From NCBI RefSeq assembly GCF_031157375.1, contig NZ_JAVIFV010000003.1:1004001-1068000 (forward strand): a stretch of 64,000 nt of DNA. Reading direction: 5' to 3'. The number at the start of each line of letters is the position of its first letter. Positions within the stretch are counted from its first letter, which is position 1. A program made the translations under genes and the position numbers. This stretch comes from Sphingosinicella sp. LHD-64. Its GTDB lineage: Bacteria > Pseudomonadota > Alphaproteobacteria > Sphingomonadales > Sphingomonadaceae. Of this stretch, positions 17,577-27,220 are shown piece after piece. The notes under the pieces were generated by a model that saw only the letters and a list, made by a program, of their open reading frames with translations, was not told where the DNA came from and searched no databases.

Positions 17577-17757
17577 GGCTCATTGAAGGACGCGACGGGC
17601 TCAGCGCGGTTCGCGTCCGTTCAGTTCCCATGAATGAGGTGGGATTGCCCCCGGCGATCCCAGCCATGCCTGGGAGGCATGGCGACCTCAATCATTCCCT
17701 CGGGTGGCGTATCGAGGGGAGGCCGGCATTCCGCAACGGGTGCCGGCCTCACTGTTT
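17577..17757 (+). ncRNA. candidate structured small RNA, unknown family
   Basis: A roughly 180-base stretch without a protein gene folds into consecutive strong helices. Hairpin 1 has arms 17583-17595 and 17611-17624, about 13 pairs with one bulge and a GGACGCGA/TCGCGTCC core. A closing stem (17632-17640 with 17685-17697) encloses two hairpins: 17641-17649 with 17653-17661 (9 pairs, loop CCC) and 17663-17670 with 17676-17683 (8 perfect pairs, loop TGGGA). Next is 17698-17702 with 17713-17717. The last is a perfect 10-pair terminator-like stem followed by ACTGTTTT. A weak promoter, ATAACA (17542) and TTCAAT (17565) 17 bases apart, fits a start near 17577. Both flanking genes are on the other strand, so it would be a stand-alone RNA. 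I do not recognise it as 6S, tmRNA, SRP RNA or a known riboswitch. Confidence 0.55.
17719..17757 (+). terminator. intrinsic terminator of the candidate RNA
   Basis: Perfect 10-base-pair stem (GAGGCCGGCA at 17719-17728 with TGCCGGCCTC at 17741-17750), 12-base loop, then ACTGTTTT on the + strand. It lies 13 bases from the stop of the convergent xylC gene and may also slow minus-strand transcripts, but no T-run follows in that direction. Confidence 0.65.
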
Positions 17758-17769
17758 TCCGGACTTCGA

Positions 17770-18645
17770 TCACGGCACCTTCGCCGGCGTCACGGGAACG
17801 CCGGGGACATCCGCGCGGAAGCTGAACAGGTTGCCGGCGTCTGGTTGGGCATCGCGGGCGGCCGCGTCGAGATCCTTGGCGGCGGTGGTGGCGTAGACGG
17901 TCCTGAGATCCGCGCCGCCGAACGCGAGCTTGGTGATGTTGGCGGTGGGGAAGCGGGCCGTCTCGACGAGCCGGCCGTCCGGCGCGTAGCGGCGTGCGGC
18001 CCAGCCGGCGAACAGACCGATCCAGACATGGCCCTCACCGTCGACGGTCGGACCATCGGGATACCCGGCGCCGTCTTCGATCCGGGCGAAAAGCCGCGAG
18101 GGGCCGAGCGTACCGTCTTGGCTCAGATCGCAGACGTGGATCGTCCGGCCGAGCGTGTCGACATGGTAGAACAGGCGCCCGTCGGGCGACACGGCGGGGC
18201 CGTTGGTGATGCTGACCGGCGGCAAGCCCGCATCGGTCACGCGGCCGTCCTCGAACCGGTAGAAACGGCCCGTCTCCGCCCGCTCGCCATCGTCCATCGA
18301 GCCCAGCCAGATCCGTCCTTCGGGATCGGTGCAGGCGTCGTTGAGCCGGTTGCCCGGCCGATCCGCCTCGACCTGTGCGATCATCGTGAACCTGCCGGTG
18401 CCGGGATCGAAGCGATGGATGCCGCCCTGCAAACCGATCAGGAGATCGCCGCCTTCTGCGGGTAGCACCCAGCCGGGTTGCGCCGGGGCGTCCCAGCTCC
18501 GCAAATGCCCGCCTTCCTGATCGAAGCGATGAATGCGGCGGCCCTTGATGTCGACGAACCAGAGCGCCTGATCCCGTGCAATCCAGACCGGCCCCTCGCC
18601 CAGCGTCGCGCCGACTGGCGCGACCGAAACGGGGTCGTACCCCAT
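17770..18645 (-). CDS. xylC: SMP-30/gluconolactonase family sugar lactonase (XylC-like)
   Basis: A 291-residue six-bladed beta-propeller lactonase. In the Weimberg pathway it opens xylonolactone (or arabinonolactone) to the aldonic acid. Metal-site residues expected for SMP-30 enzymes are present: Glu17 in GEGPVW, Asn102-Asp103 in LNDACTD, Asn148 in ITNGP and Asp197 in YPDG. The ATG at 18645 shares one base with the upstream dehydrogenase stop (TGATG), so the two are translationally coupled. Gene order xylX-A-B-C is that of Caulobacter, which supports the name. Sugar specificity (xylose or arabinose) is not readable. Confidence 0.85.
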   Translation of the reverse strand: MGYDPVSVAPVGATLGEGPVWIARDQALWFVDIKGRRIHRFDQEGGHLRSWDAPAQPGWVLPAEGGDLLIGLQGGIHRFDPGTGRFTMIAQVEADRPGNRLNDACTDPEGRIWLGSMDDGERAETGRFYRFEDGRVTDAGLPPVSITNGPAVSPDGRLFYHVDTLGRTIHVCDLSQDGTLGPSRLFARIEDGAGYPDGPTVDGEGHVWIGLFAGWAARRYAPDGRLVETARFPTANITKLAFGGADLRTVYATTAAKDLDAAARDAQPDAGNLFSFRADVPGVPVTPAKVP

Positions 18646-19427
18646 CAGCGCCAGCCGGCGTCGACGAAATATTCGTGCGCGGTCACGAGCCGCGCATCGT
18701 CCGAGGCGAGGAACAGAACCATCGCGGCGATGTCCTCCGGCAGCAGCCGCCCATGCAGCGCCTGCGCGGCGACGATTTCCGCTTCGCCTTCCGGCGTGAA
18801 CCATTGCAGCTGGCGCGGGGTACGGACATTGCCGGGCACGACGCAGGTGACCCGGATGCCGTCGCCGCCGAGATCGCGGGCGAGCGCGCGGGTCAGTCCC
18901 TCGATGCCCGCCTTGGCGGTCTGGTAGAGCGCCAGCTTCTCGATCGCGAGATGCCAGGAGATCGAGCCCAGATTGACGATCGCGCCCGCGCCCTTCTCTC
19001 GCATGCCGGGGATCACCGATTGGGCGGCGAAGAACATGTGGCGCAGGTTCACGTTGATCCGCTCGTCCCAATAGGCCTCGGTCACCGTGTCGATCTCGTG
19101 CCGGTCGTCATTGGCCGCGTTGTTGACGAGCACGTCGAACGCCCCGCCGCCGTCGATCGCCCCGGATATGGCCGATTGCAGGGCGGCGACGTCGGTCAGG
19201 TCCACGTGCTGGAACACCGGCCCTGAATTGCGGCCGTTGGTCAGCCGCTGGGCGAGCGCGCGCGATTCCTCCTCCTGGATGTCGAAGAAGGTGACGCGCG
19301 CGCCCTGCCGGACGAAGCCCTCGACGATTCCCGCCCCGATTCCCGAGCCGCCGCCGGTGACGAGCACGCGACGCCCGCGAAGGCTCGGATAGAGAGCGCG
19401 CTGCTCGCTCGGGACGGGGTAGTTCAC
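18645..19427 (-). CDS. xylB: NAD-dependent pentose 1-dehydrogenase, SDR family (XylB-like)
   Basis: A 260-residue classical SDR. The cofactor motif TGGGSGIG is at residues 24-31. The catalytic triad is Ser155, Tyr168 and Lys172 with S-x12-Y-x3-K spacing. The protein resembles Caulobacter D-xylose dehydrogenase closely through NNA-NDDRH, AYWDERINVNLRHM, GSISWHL, IRVTCVVPGNV, FTPEGEAEIVAAQ and the C-terminal HEYFVDAGWR. It oxidises a pentose at C1 to the lactone with NAD. It lies 6 bases after the aldehyde dehydrogenase stop. Some homologues prefer L-arabinose, so the sugar is an inference. Confidence 0.87.
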   Translation of the reverse strand: MNYPVPSEQRALYPSLRGRRVLVTGGGSGIGAGIVEGFVRQGARVTFFDIQEEESRALAQRLTNGRNSGPVFQHVDLTDVAALQSAISGAIDGGGAFDVLVNNAANDDRHEIDTVTEAYWDERINVNLRHMFFAAQSVIPGMREKGAGAIVNLGSISWHLAIEKLALYQTAKAGIEGLTRALARDLGGDGIRVTCVVPGNVRTPRQLQWFTPEGEAEIVAAQALHGRLLPEDIAAMVLFLASDDARLVTAHEYFVDAGWR

Positions 19428-19433
19428 CTGGGG

Positions 19434-20870
19434 TCAGCCTCCGATGTAGACCGTCTTGGTCTGGGTGTAGAATTCGATCGCGGCGAAGCCCTGCTCGCGC
19501 GCGCCGTAGCTCGACTTGCGGGTGCCGCCGAAGGGGACGTGATAGTCGACGCCCGCGGTCGGCAGGTTCACCATCACCATGCCGGCGCGGACGTGGCGGC
19601 GGAAATGACGGGCATGCTTCAGGCTGTCGGTGACGATGCCCGCGGAGAGGCCGAACTCGCCGCGATTGGCGACATCGAGCGCCTCCTCATAGGTTTTGAC
19701 GCGCACCGTGCTGACGACGGGCCCGAACACTTCCTCGTTGTTGATGCGCATGTCGGGGGCCGTGTCGGCGATCACCGCCGGCGACATGAAGTAGCCCGGA
19801 TTGGCGAGGCTCAGCAGCTCGCCGCCGGTGACGAGGCGGCCGCCCTCGTCGGTCGCGACCTTCACATAGCGCATGTCCTGGTCGAGCTGGGTCTGGCTGA
19901 CCACCGGCCCGATCTGGCTGGCCGGATCGAGCGCGTCGCCGACCTTGAGCGACCGGGCCTTCTCGGCAAGCGCCGCGACGAAGCGGTCGTGAATGCCCTC
20001 GGTGACGATCACCCGCGACGAGGCGGTGCAGCGCTGGCCGGTGCCGAAGAAGGCGCCGTCGACCGCCACCGCGACGGCGCGGTCGAGATCGGCGTCGTCG
20101 AGCACGACGAGCGGGTTCTTGCCGCCCATTTCGAGCTGGATCCGCGCCTGGCGCCGGACCGCGGCCTCGGCGACCTTCGCGCCGACGCCCTGCGAGCCGG
20201 TGAAGGAGACGGCATCGACCTCCCGGTGATCGACGAGGGTGCTGCCCATGCCGCCCTCGCCGATCAGCAGGTTGAACACGCCCGCGGGCGCGCCGCATTC
20301 GTGGATGATGTCCGCGAGTGCCCAGGCGATCGCCGGGGTGGAGCTGGCGGGCTTCAGGACGACGGTGTTGCCGAAGGCGAGCGCGGGCGCGGCCTTCCAG
20401 GCGGGAATCGCGATCGGGAAGTTCCACGGAGTGATCAGGCCGACGACGCCCAACGGCTCGCGATGGGTCTCGACGTCGATGCCGGGCCGGACCGAGTCGA
20501 GCGTCTGGCCGTGGCGGCGGATTGCCTCGCCGGCGAAATATTTGAAGATGCGCGCGGCACGCATCACCTCGCCCTTGCCCTCGGGCAGGGTCTTGCCCTC
20601 CTCGCGCGACAGCAATTCGCCTAGCTCGGTCGCGCGGGCCATGATCGTCGTGCCGACCTTGTCGAGCAGGTCGGAGCGCACCTCCGGCGTCGCGCCTGCC
20701 CAGCCCGGGAAGGCCGCCCGCGCCGCCGCCACCGCCTCGTCGACCTCGCCGCGGCCGCCGGCCGGATAATGGGCGATCACCTCATTGGTGTTGGAGGGGT
20801 TGAGGCTCTGATGGGGCGTGTCGGCCGCCACCTTCTCGCCGTTGATGAAATGGGTGAGCGTCTGGGTCAT
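19434..20870 (-). CDS. xylA: 2-oxoglutarate semialdehyde dehydrogenase (XylA of the Weimberg pathway)
   Basis: A 478-residue aldehyde dehydrogenase that oxidises 2-oxoglutarate semialdehyde to 2-oxoglutarate, the last step of the Weimberg route. Active-site residues are Asn150 (TPWN), Glu247 (LEMGGKNP) and Cys281 (GTGQRCTASS). FTGSQGVG is the cofactor loop. The C-terminal GVDYHVPFGGTRKSSYG is typical of keto-glutarate semialdehyde dehydrogenases. Its ATG overlaps the xylX stop by four bases. The symbol follows Caulobacter usage and must not be confused with xylose isomerase, also called xylA. Confidence 0.87.
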   Translation of the reverse strand: MTQTLTHFINGEKVAADTPHQSLNPSNTNEVIAHYPAGGRGEVDEAVAAARAAFPGWAGATPEVRSDLLDKVGTTIMARATELGELLSREEGKTLPEGKGEVMRAARIFKYFAGEAIRRHGQTLDSVRPGIDVETHREPLGVVGLITPWNFPIAIPAWKAAPALAFGNTVVLKPASSTPAIAWALADIIHECGAPAGVFNLLIGEGGMGSTLVDHREVDAVSFTGSQGVGAKVAEAAVRRQARIQLEMGGKNPLVVLDDADLDRAVAVAVDGAFFGTGQRCTASSRVIVTEGIHDRFVAALAEKARSLKVGDALDPASQIGPVVSQTQLDQDMRYVKVATDEGGRLVTGGELLSLANPGYFMSPAVIADTAPDMRINNEEVFGPVVSTVRVKTYEEALDVANRGEFGLSAGIVTDSLKHARHFRRHVRAGMVMVNLPTAGVDYHVPFGGTRKSSYGAREQGFAAIEFYTQTKTVYIGG

Positions 20871-22063
20871 GCCGCGTGGTCCTGTCCTCTGTCGCCGCCG
20901 CCGATCAGGCCGCGACCGGCGAGATTCGCGATCAGGCCGCGAATGCCGAGCCGCCAGGGCGGCGCCGCCTTCGAGGTCGTGACCCGGTTCACCAGGCTGC
21001 CCAGTTTCGGCGAGGAGATCCGCACGACATCGCCCCGCTTGTGGGTGAAGCCGCGGCCCGGCTCGTCCCGGTCCTGGACCGGTGCGAACAGGGTGCCGAG
21101 GAACAGAACGAATCCGTCGGGATAGTCGTGCTCGCTCATCGCCTGGCGGACCAGCTCCTCCGGCGAACGGCTGATTTCGCGCATGGAGCTGACGCCGCGG
21201 AGCAGATAGCCGTCGGTGCCCCGGATTTCCAGTTGCACTTCGGCCGCACGCACGTCGTCCAGGGTGAATTCGTCGTCGAACAGGCGGATGAATGGCCCGA
21301 GCGCGCAGGACGCATTGTTGTCCTTGGCCTTGCCGAGCAGAAGCGCGCTGCGCCCCTCGAAATCGCGCAGGTTGACGTCATTGCCGAGCGTCGCGCCGGC
21401 CGGCCGGCCGGCGCTGTCGACGATCAGCACCACTTCCGGCTCGGGATTGTTCCAGTCGGAGTCGGAGCGCACACCGATCTCGGCGCCCCAACCGACGGTG
21501 GAAAGCACCGGCGCCTTGGTGAAGATTTCCGCGTCCGGCCCGATCGCGACCTCGAGATATTGCGACCAGAGGCCATCCTCGATCAGCGCCGCCTTGAGCC
21601 GTGCCGCTTCGGGCGAACCCGGCACCACGGCGCGAATCTCACCGCCGATCCGACCCTCGATGCGGCCGCGGATGTCAGCGGCGGCCGATGCGTCGCCGCG
21701 CGCGCGTTCCTCGATCACCCGCTCGATCGCCGAGCGCGCGAAGGTGACCCCGGCCGCCTTCACCACCTGAATGTCGATCGGCGAGAGCAGGACGGGAGAC
21801 TCAGACCTCGGCGCGGCCAGATGCGCGATCAGTTCCTCGACGCCGAACAGGCGGTCGCCGCGAATCGCGTCGAGGTCCGTGCGCTCGGCCAGATCGGCGA
21901 CGGTCGGGGCGTGGCGCGACATGTCTTCGACCGCACCTTTGCGCAGCAGCACCGGCGTCGGCCCCGCACCGAGATCGAGTCGCCCGGCAAGCAGCGCCCG
22001 TTCTGCATCGGCGGGAAGAATCGACCCTGTGTCAGCGACTTCCAAGCGTTCCACCCCTCGCAT
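20867..22063 (-). CDS. xylX: FAH-fold 2-keto-3-deoxy-pentonate dehydratase (XylX-like)
   Basis: A 398-residue protein whose C-terminal two-thirds carries the fumarylacetoacetate-hydrolase fold. It is expected to dehydrate 2-keto-3-deoxyxylonate to 2-oxoglutarate semialdehyde. Conserved stretches include LSPIDIQVVKAAGVTFARS, EIFTKAPVLSTVGWGAEIGV, NNPEPEVVLIVDS with the metal-binding Glu pair, and GNDVNLRDFEGRSALLLGKAKDNN. Position at the head of the xylXABC operon matches Caulobacter. Start ATG 22063 has only a weak ribosome site; a GTG three codons later is an alternative. The promoter region shared with the divergent receptor holds operator candidates. Confidence 0.85.
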   Translation of the reverse strand: MRGVERLEVADTGSILPADAERALLAGRLDLGAGPTPVLLRKGAVEDMSRHAPTVADLAERTDLDAIRGDRLFGVEELIAHLAAPRSESPVLLSPIDIQVVKAAGVTFARSAIERVIEERARGDASAAADIRGRIEGRIGGEIRAVVPGSPEAARLKAALIEDGLWSQYLEVAIGPDAEIFTKAPVLSTVGWGAEIGVRSDSDWNNPEPEVVLIVDSAGRPAGATLGNDVNLRDFEGRSALLLGKAKDNNASCALGPFIRLFDDEFTLDDVRAAEVQLEIRGTDGYLLRGVSSMREISRSPEELVRQAMSEHDYPDGFVLFLGTLFAPVQDRDEPGRGFTHKRGDVVRISSPKLGSLVNRVTTSKAAPPWRLGIRGLIANLAGRGLIGGGDRGQDHAA

Positions 22064-22144
22064 TCTTGTTAGCGGTCACATGCAGCCGCGACGGCTTTCC
22101 TGTCAAGGAGAAGCGCATTTCCTCTCTTGCGTGAAGGAAAATCG

Positions 22145-22156
22145 CAATCGCGATTG
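22145..22156. promoter_or_regulatory. 12-base perfect palindrome overlapping a -35-like TTGACA
   Basis: CAATCG followed by CGATTG, a perfect inverted repeat in the xylX/receptor intergenic region. It overlaps TTGACA at 22154-22159, which could be a + strand -35 element, so a bound regulator could control the receptor promoter. No well-spaced -10 is obvious. Confidence 0.4.
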
Positions 22157-22189
22157 ACAGCGCCGCGCGTTGGAGTCACACCAATAAAT

Positions 22190-22213
22190 GTGAGCGCTAC
22201 CATTAGCACTCAC
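22190..22213. promoter_or_regulatory. 24-base imperfect palindrome, LacI-family-like operator
   Basis: Arms GTGAGCGCTA (22190-22199) and TAGCACTCAC (22204-22213) are inverted repeats with one mismatch around CCAT. The left arm holds the AGCGCT core common in LacI-family operators, and the overlapping 22189-22202 reads TGTGAGCGCTACCA. It lies between xylX and the divergent receptor. Caulobacter controls its xyl operon with a LacI-type repressor (XylR), so a similar regulator is likely. No regulator gene is in the window. Confidence 0.5.
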
Positions 22214-22264
22214 CAAACACCGTTTCCGACAAGTGCGAAAAGCACGGGACCGAGGGGAGGATTG

Positions 22265-25200
22265 ATGACCACACGGACTTCGCGCCGCGTGCGCGCGCAA
22301 CGATCGTTCAGAACCGCAACCATTCTCGCCACCGGCATGCTGGCGATCGCGGCGACGCCGGCACGGGCGCAGAACCAGTCGGTGGACGACCAGGGAACAT
22401 CGCCGAGCGCCTCGGCCGAGGACCAGATCGTTATCACCGGCATCCGCGGCAGCCTTGCGAGCTCGGCACGCGCCAAGCGCGAGGCGACCGGCTTCACCGA
22501 GTCGGTCTTCGCCGAGGACATCGGCGATTTCCCCGACACCAACCTCGCCGAATCCTTCAATCGCGTGCCCGGCATCACGATCAGTCGCGAGATCACCGGC
22601 GAGGGCCTCAACATCGCGATCCGCGGCCTCGGCACGAACTTCACCCGCATCCTGCTGAACGGCGCACCGGTCGCCATCGCCTCGACCGGCCGGACCGACG
22701 CGCAGAACACCAACCGCGAGGTCGACCTCGACCTCTTCCCAAGCGAGCTCTTCACCCAGCTCACGGTCTTCAAGAGCCCGATGGCAAGCATGATCGAGGG
22801 CGGTGCCGCCGGCACCGTTAACATGCGCACCGCGCGGCCGTTCGACAATCCGGGCCTGAGGCTCAACTATTCGGCGCAGCTCACCACCAACAACAACAGC
22901 GACCGCTGGGGTGGCCGTGGTTCGCTGATTGCAAGCGGCACCTGGGGCGATTTCGGCATTCTCGCCGGCGTCGCCGCGGTGCGCAACGAAGTGCGCGTCA
23001 CCGGTTTCGAGACGATCGGCTGGACCAACGCCAACCTGTCGGCGGCGCAGAGCAGCAGCGCGACCCGCAACAATACCGGCGGCGGCAACTGGACAATCCC
23101 CGGAACGGTGCCGGTGAATGCCGGCAACGGGCTGACTCCAGGCGCTACGATCGACGAGGCCTTCCTGCTCGCCAACAACCCAGGCCTCAACATCACCCAG
23201 ATCGACAATGCCCTCATACCACGGCTCGGCCGCCCGTCGGACGAGTTTGGCCGCAGGGATCGGATCAGCGCGATCCTTGCGCTCGAGTGGCGGCCTTCGG
23301 ACGATCTGCACTTCTACATCGATGGCATGTACGGGCGCCGCGAGAACGATCTGGAGCGGATCGACATGAACTGGGTCGGCCGCAACGGCGTGATGATCCC
23401 GCTCGACATGCAGGTCGACCGCGAGGATTGCAGCAACGGCTGCGTCGTCACCGAGGGCACCTTCGCCAACGCGCAGTTCTTTCTCGAGTATCGACCGTTC
23501 CTCGAGGAGACCGAGTTCTGGGGCGTGAATCCCGGCCTCGAATTCCGCATCAACGACCGGTTGCGCGGCGACATCCAGGGCAACTGGACGGAAAGCACCT
23601 TCCGGCGCGAATCACCGACTGTCCTCGTCAACACGGCGGCCGGCTCCGGCGTGACCGTCGAATATAGCAACGACGGCTCCATCCCCGACATCCAGAGCAA
23701 TGTCGACCTCAACGACCCGGCGAACTTCATCTGGACGGGCGGTCGAGTGAACATCCAGAGCGAGGAGCGCAAGACCTTCACTCGTGGCATCCGCGGCAAC
23801 CTCGTCTGGGGCGACGACGAATTCAACATCCGCGTCGGCGGCGCCTATGACGACATCCAGCGCCGCATCGAGGCGTTCGACAACAGCCAGGCATGGCAGA
23901 ATGCCGTCTGCGGCAACGATCCCAGCGTCTTCCTGCCCAACCCCAATACGCAGCCGCCCTGCCAGGGGCTGGACGCGCCCGGCGCCGCGCCGCCCGGCTA
24001 TCCGACCTATCCGGGCTATGGCACCGGCTTCACCGCCGGCCAGACCGGTCCGGTCACCTATAACGGCTCCCTGATCCCGCAAGCGGCGCTGGCCTCCTAT
24101 TTGCGGCCTGGCCCGAGCGGTTTCGTCACCCTCGACTGGGATCGTTTCCGGCGCGATTCCAACTACGACGCCTTCAACGACGCCGCGCCCCAGGTCGGCG
24201 CGTCGAACACCGGCGCCAACGGCGGCCTGGTGCGGGAGAAGACGCTCGGCATCTATGGCGAGATCAACGGCGATACCGAGCTCGGCGGCAACCGTCTGCG
24301 CTACAATGCCGGCCTGCGCTGGGTGGAGACGCGGCAGACGATCGCCGGACTGGTGGCGGTCGGCGATCCGCGCAATGCGGATCCGGACGGCAATGGCCCG
24401 CTGCGCGGCTGTCCCGGCGGCGCTACGCCCGCCCCGGCCAATCCGAACGACGGCGCCTGCTTCCCCAATATCGACAATTTCGACGCGACGACCCGGAACA
24501 CCTACGACAACTGGCTGCCGTCGGCGAGCGTTGCCTACAACGTGTCCGGCAATGCCGTGGTCCGCGTGGCACTGTCGCGAACGATGACCCGCCCGAATCC
24601 GAATACGATGCTGCCGGGCGTCAACTTCTCGAGCCCGTCGGCTGATACCGGCACGCGCGGCAATCCGGCACTCGAACCGTTCATTTCCGACAATCTCGAT
24701 CTCGGCTTCGAATATTATCTGGGCGGGGAAAGCTATCTCGCCGTCGCGGCGTTCCGCAAGACCGTGTCCGGTTTCACCGTCAACGGCAACGTCACTGTGC
24801 CGTTCAGCGATCTCGCCCAGTACGGCATCACTTTCGAAACGCTTTCACCGACCCAGCAGGCCGCGATCAACTCCCGCGGTGGTCCGGACCAGGCGACCGT
24901 CGTGCTGACGCAGCAGGTCAATGCCGATGGCGACCTTACGGTCAACGGCCTCGAAGGGACTTGGGTCCAATCGCTCGATTTCCTGCTCGGCCGGCACCTG
25001 GGGCTCAACGGCTTCGGCTTCTCGGTCAACGGCACGATCATCGACCAGAAGGGCGAGGGCGCCGCGCCGGCGGTGGCGATCGGTGTCGCGCGCTACTCAT
25101 ACAACGCATCGGTCTATTACGAGAATCACGGCTTCAGCGCGCGCCTGTCGACGACATGGAACGAGGGATCGCAATCGTCAGGCACCAATCAGAACGGCAT

Positions 25201-25423
25201 TCCCGCCGCAGCCCTGTTCACGGACGACTATCAGCAATGGGACTTCTCCTCGAGCGTCGACCTCGCCGAAGTCTTCGACAGCCCGATGCTGCCCACCTTG
25301 ACCTTCGACGTGGTCAACATCTTCGAGGCGGAGCAGCGCGCCTACTTCCAGTTCGAGAATGCCGCCTTCACCGTCTATCAGCCCGGCCGGACGGTCCTGA
25401 TCGGCCTGCGCGGCCGGTTCTAG
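22265..25423 (+). CDS. TonB-dependent receptor, likely for pentose-containing oligosaccharides
   Basis: A 1052-residue outer-membrane receptor of the large sugar-linked type common in Caulobacter and sphingomonads. The signal peptide ends near PARAQ. A TonB-box-like DQIVITGIRGSLASS follows. The plug has GDFPDTNLAESFNRVPGITI, NIAIRGLG and FKSPMASMIEGGAAGTVNMRTARPFD. The barrel ends LIGLRGRF. Start ATG 22265 has GGAGG 4 bases upstream (GGAGGATTG then ATG); TTG at 22262 is also possible. It is divergent from xylXABC and shares its operator region, so import of xylan or arabinan fragments is a context-based inference. Confidence 0.9.
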   Translation: MTTRTSRRVRAQRSFRTATILATGMLAIAATPARAQNQSVDDQGTSPSASAEDQIVITGIRGSLASSARAKREATGFTESVFAEDIGDFPDTNLAESFNRVPGITISREITGEGLNIAIRGLGTNFTRILLNGAPVAIASTGRTDAQNTNREVDLDLFPSELFTQLTVFKSPMASMIEGGAAGTVNMRTARPFDNPGLRLNYSAQLTTNNNSDRWGGRGSLIASGTWGDFGILAGVAAVRNEVRVTGFETIGWTNANLSAAQSSSATRNNTGGGNWTIPGTVPVNAGNGLTPGATIDEAFLLANNPGLNITQIDNALIPRLGRPSDEFGRRDRISAILALEWRPSDDLHFYIDGMYGRRENDLERIDMNWVGRNGVMIPLDMQVDREDCSNGCVVTEGTFANAQFFLEYRPFLEETEFWGVNPGLEFRINDRLRGDIQGNWTESTFRRESPTVLVNTAAGSGVTVEYSNDGSIPDIQSNVDLNDPANFIWTGGRVNIQSEERKTFTRGIRGNLVWGDDEFNIRVGGAYDDIQRRIEAFDNSQAWQNAVCGNDPSVFLPNPNTQPPCQGLDAPGAAPPGYPTYPGYGTGFTAGQTGPVTYNGSLIPQAALASYLRPGPSGFVTLDWDRFRRDSNYDAFNDAAPQVGASNTGANGGLVREKTLGIYGEINGDTELGGNRLRYNAGLRWVETRQTIAGLVAVGDPRNADPDGNGPLRGCPGGATPAPANPNDGACFPNIDNFDATTRNTYDNWLPSASVAYNVSGNAVVRVALSRTMTRPNPNTMLPGVNFSSPSADTGTRGNPALEPFISDNLDLGFEYYLGGESYLAVAAFRKTVSGFTVNGNVTVPFSDLAQYGITFETLSPTQQAAINSRGGPDQATVVLTQQVNADGDLTVNGLEGTWVQSLDFLLGRHLGLNGFGFSVNGTIIDQKGEGAAPAVAIGVARYSYNASVYYENHGFSARLSTTWNEGSQSSGTNQNGIPAAALFTDDYQQWDFSSSVDLAEVFDSPMLPTLTFDVVNIFEAEQRAYFQFENAAFTVYQPGRTVLIGLRGRF

Positions 25424-25443
25424 GAGATCCGGCACTCCCCCTT

Positions 25444-25474
25444 GGCGCCTCCTTCACGGGAGGCGCCGATTTTT
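25444..25474 (+). terminator. intrinsic terminator after the TonB receptor
   Basis: Perfect 9-pair stem GGCGCCTCC/GGAGGCGCC (25444-25452 and 25459-25467) with loop TTCACG, then GATTTTT. It lies 20 bases after the receptor stop. Confidence 0.85.
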
Positions 25475-25531
25475 CGGAACGGAGGGTCGGGTTCCGATGT
25501 TGTTCCTGTCTCGCCGAAAGGAGGCCGGTGC

Positions 25532-25921
25532 ATGATCCGCACACTGGCAGTTTCGCTCGCCGCGCTGGTGCTCTCGGCCGCGAGCGCGCAGGAGCCGCAA
25601 GCGAAAGCATCCGCCGCGACGGACGGAACGCGCAACTGCATCGACCTGTCGGCCGTCACCAGCCGGCAGGCGGAGGACGGGCAGACCATTCGCTTCGAGG
25701 CGATCGGCGGCAGGACCTACCGCAACCATCTGCCGGGCCGCTGCCCGGGCCTCCAGCAAAGCAGTCGCGGCTTCGGCACGCTCGCGTTCGAGGTGCACGG
25801 CGCCCAGATCTGCCGCGGCGACCGGGTCCGCGTCCTCGACCCATCCAGCCCGGCGAGCGTCAGCACCTCCGTTCCCTGCGTGCTCGGTACCTTCACCGAG
25901 GTCCGGACGCCCGCGCGCTAG
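25532..25921 (+). CDS. exported protein resembling DUF6491
   Basis: A 129-residue protein with a signal peptide (MIRTLAVSLAALVLSAASAQ). Its mature domain has four cysteines, seen in RNCIDLSAVT, PGRCPGLQ, AQICRGDRVRV and VPCVLGTF, with the strand FEAIGGRTYRNHLPGRCPG between. The pattern resembles DUF6491 periplasmic proteins; no activity is known. AGGAGG lies about 7 bases before ATG 25532. It follows the receptor's terminator and is probably transcribed on its own. The 170 bases after it hold no gene. Confidence 0.65.
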   Translation: MIRTLAVSLAALVLSAASAQEPQAKASAATDGTRNCIDLSAVTSRQAEDGQTIRFEAIGGRTYRNHLPGRCPGLQQSSRGFGTLAFEVHGAQICRGDRVRVLDPSSPASVSTSVPCVLGTFTEVRTPAR

Positions 25922-26091
25922 CGGCTGCCCGCAACCGCCGGTTGACGGAATGGTAACGCCAGGCTGCGAATGTAACCGTGCGTAAAGCAGGCGTTAACCA
26001 TTGTCGGTCAGAGCTGTCTTCCAAGAAAATTCGGGGGCCTGGGGGCAAAATTGGACAATCGTGACGGCTTCCGCCGGACGGGAGCAACTTC

Positions 26092-27207
<1,116 letters not shown>

Positions 27208-27220
27208 GCGCCGCCCTCGC

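Noticed and set aside
25925-26060. Possible CtrA boxes (TTAA/GTAA half-sites) before the activator at 26092
   Set aside because: Half-sites are present, but none fits TTAA-N7-TTAA well; too weak to list as a feature.
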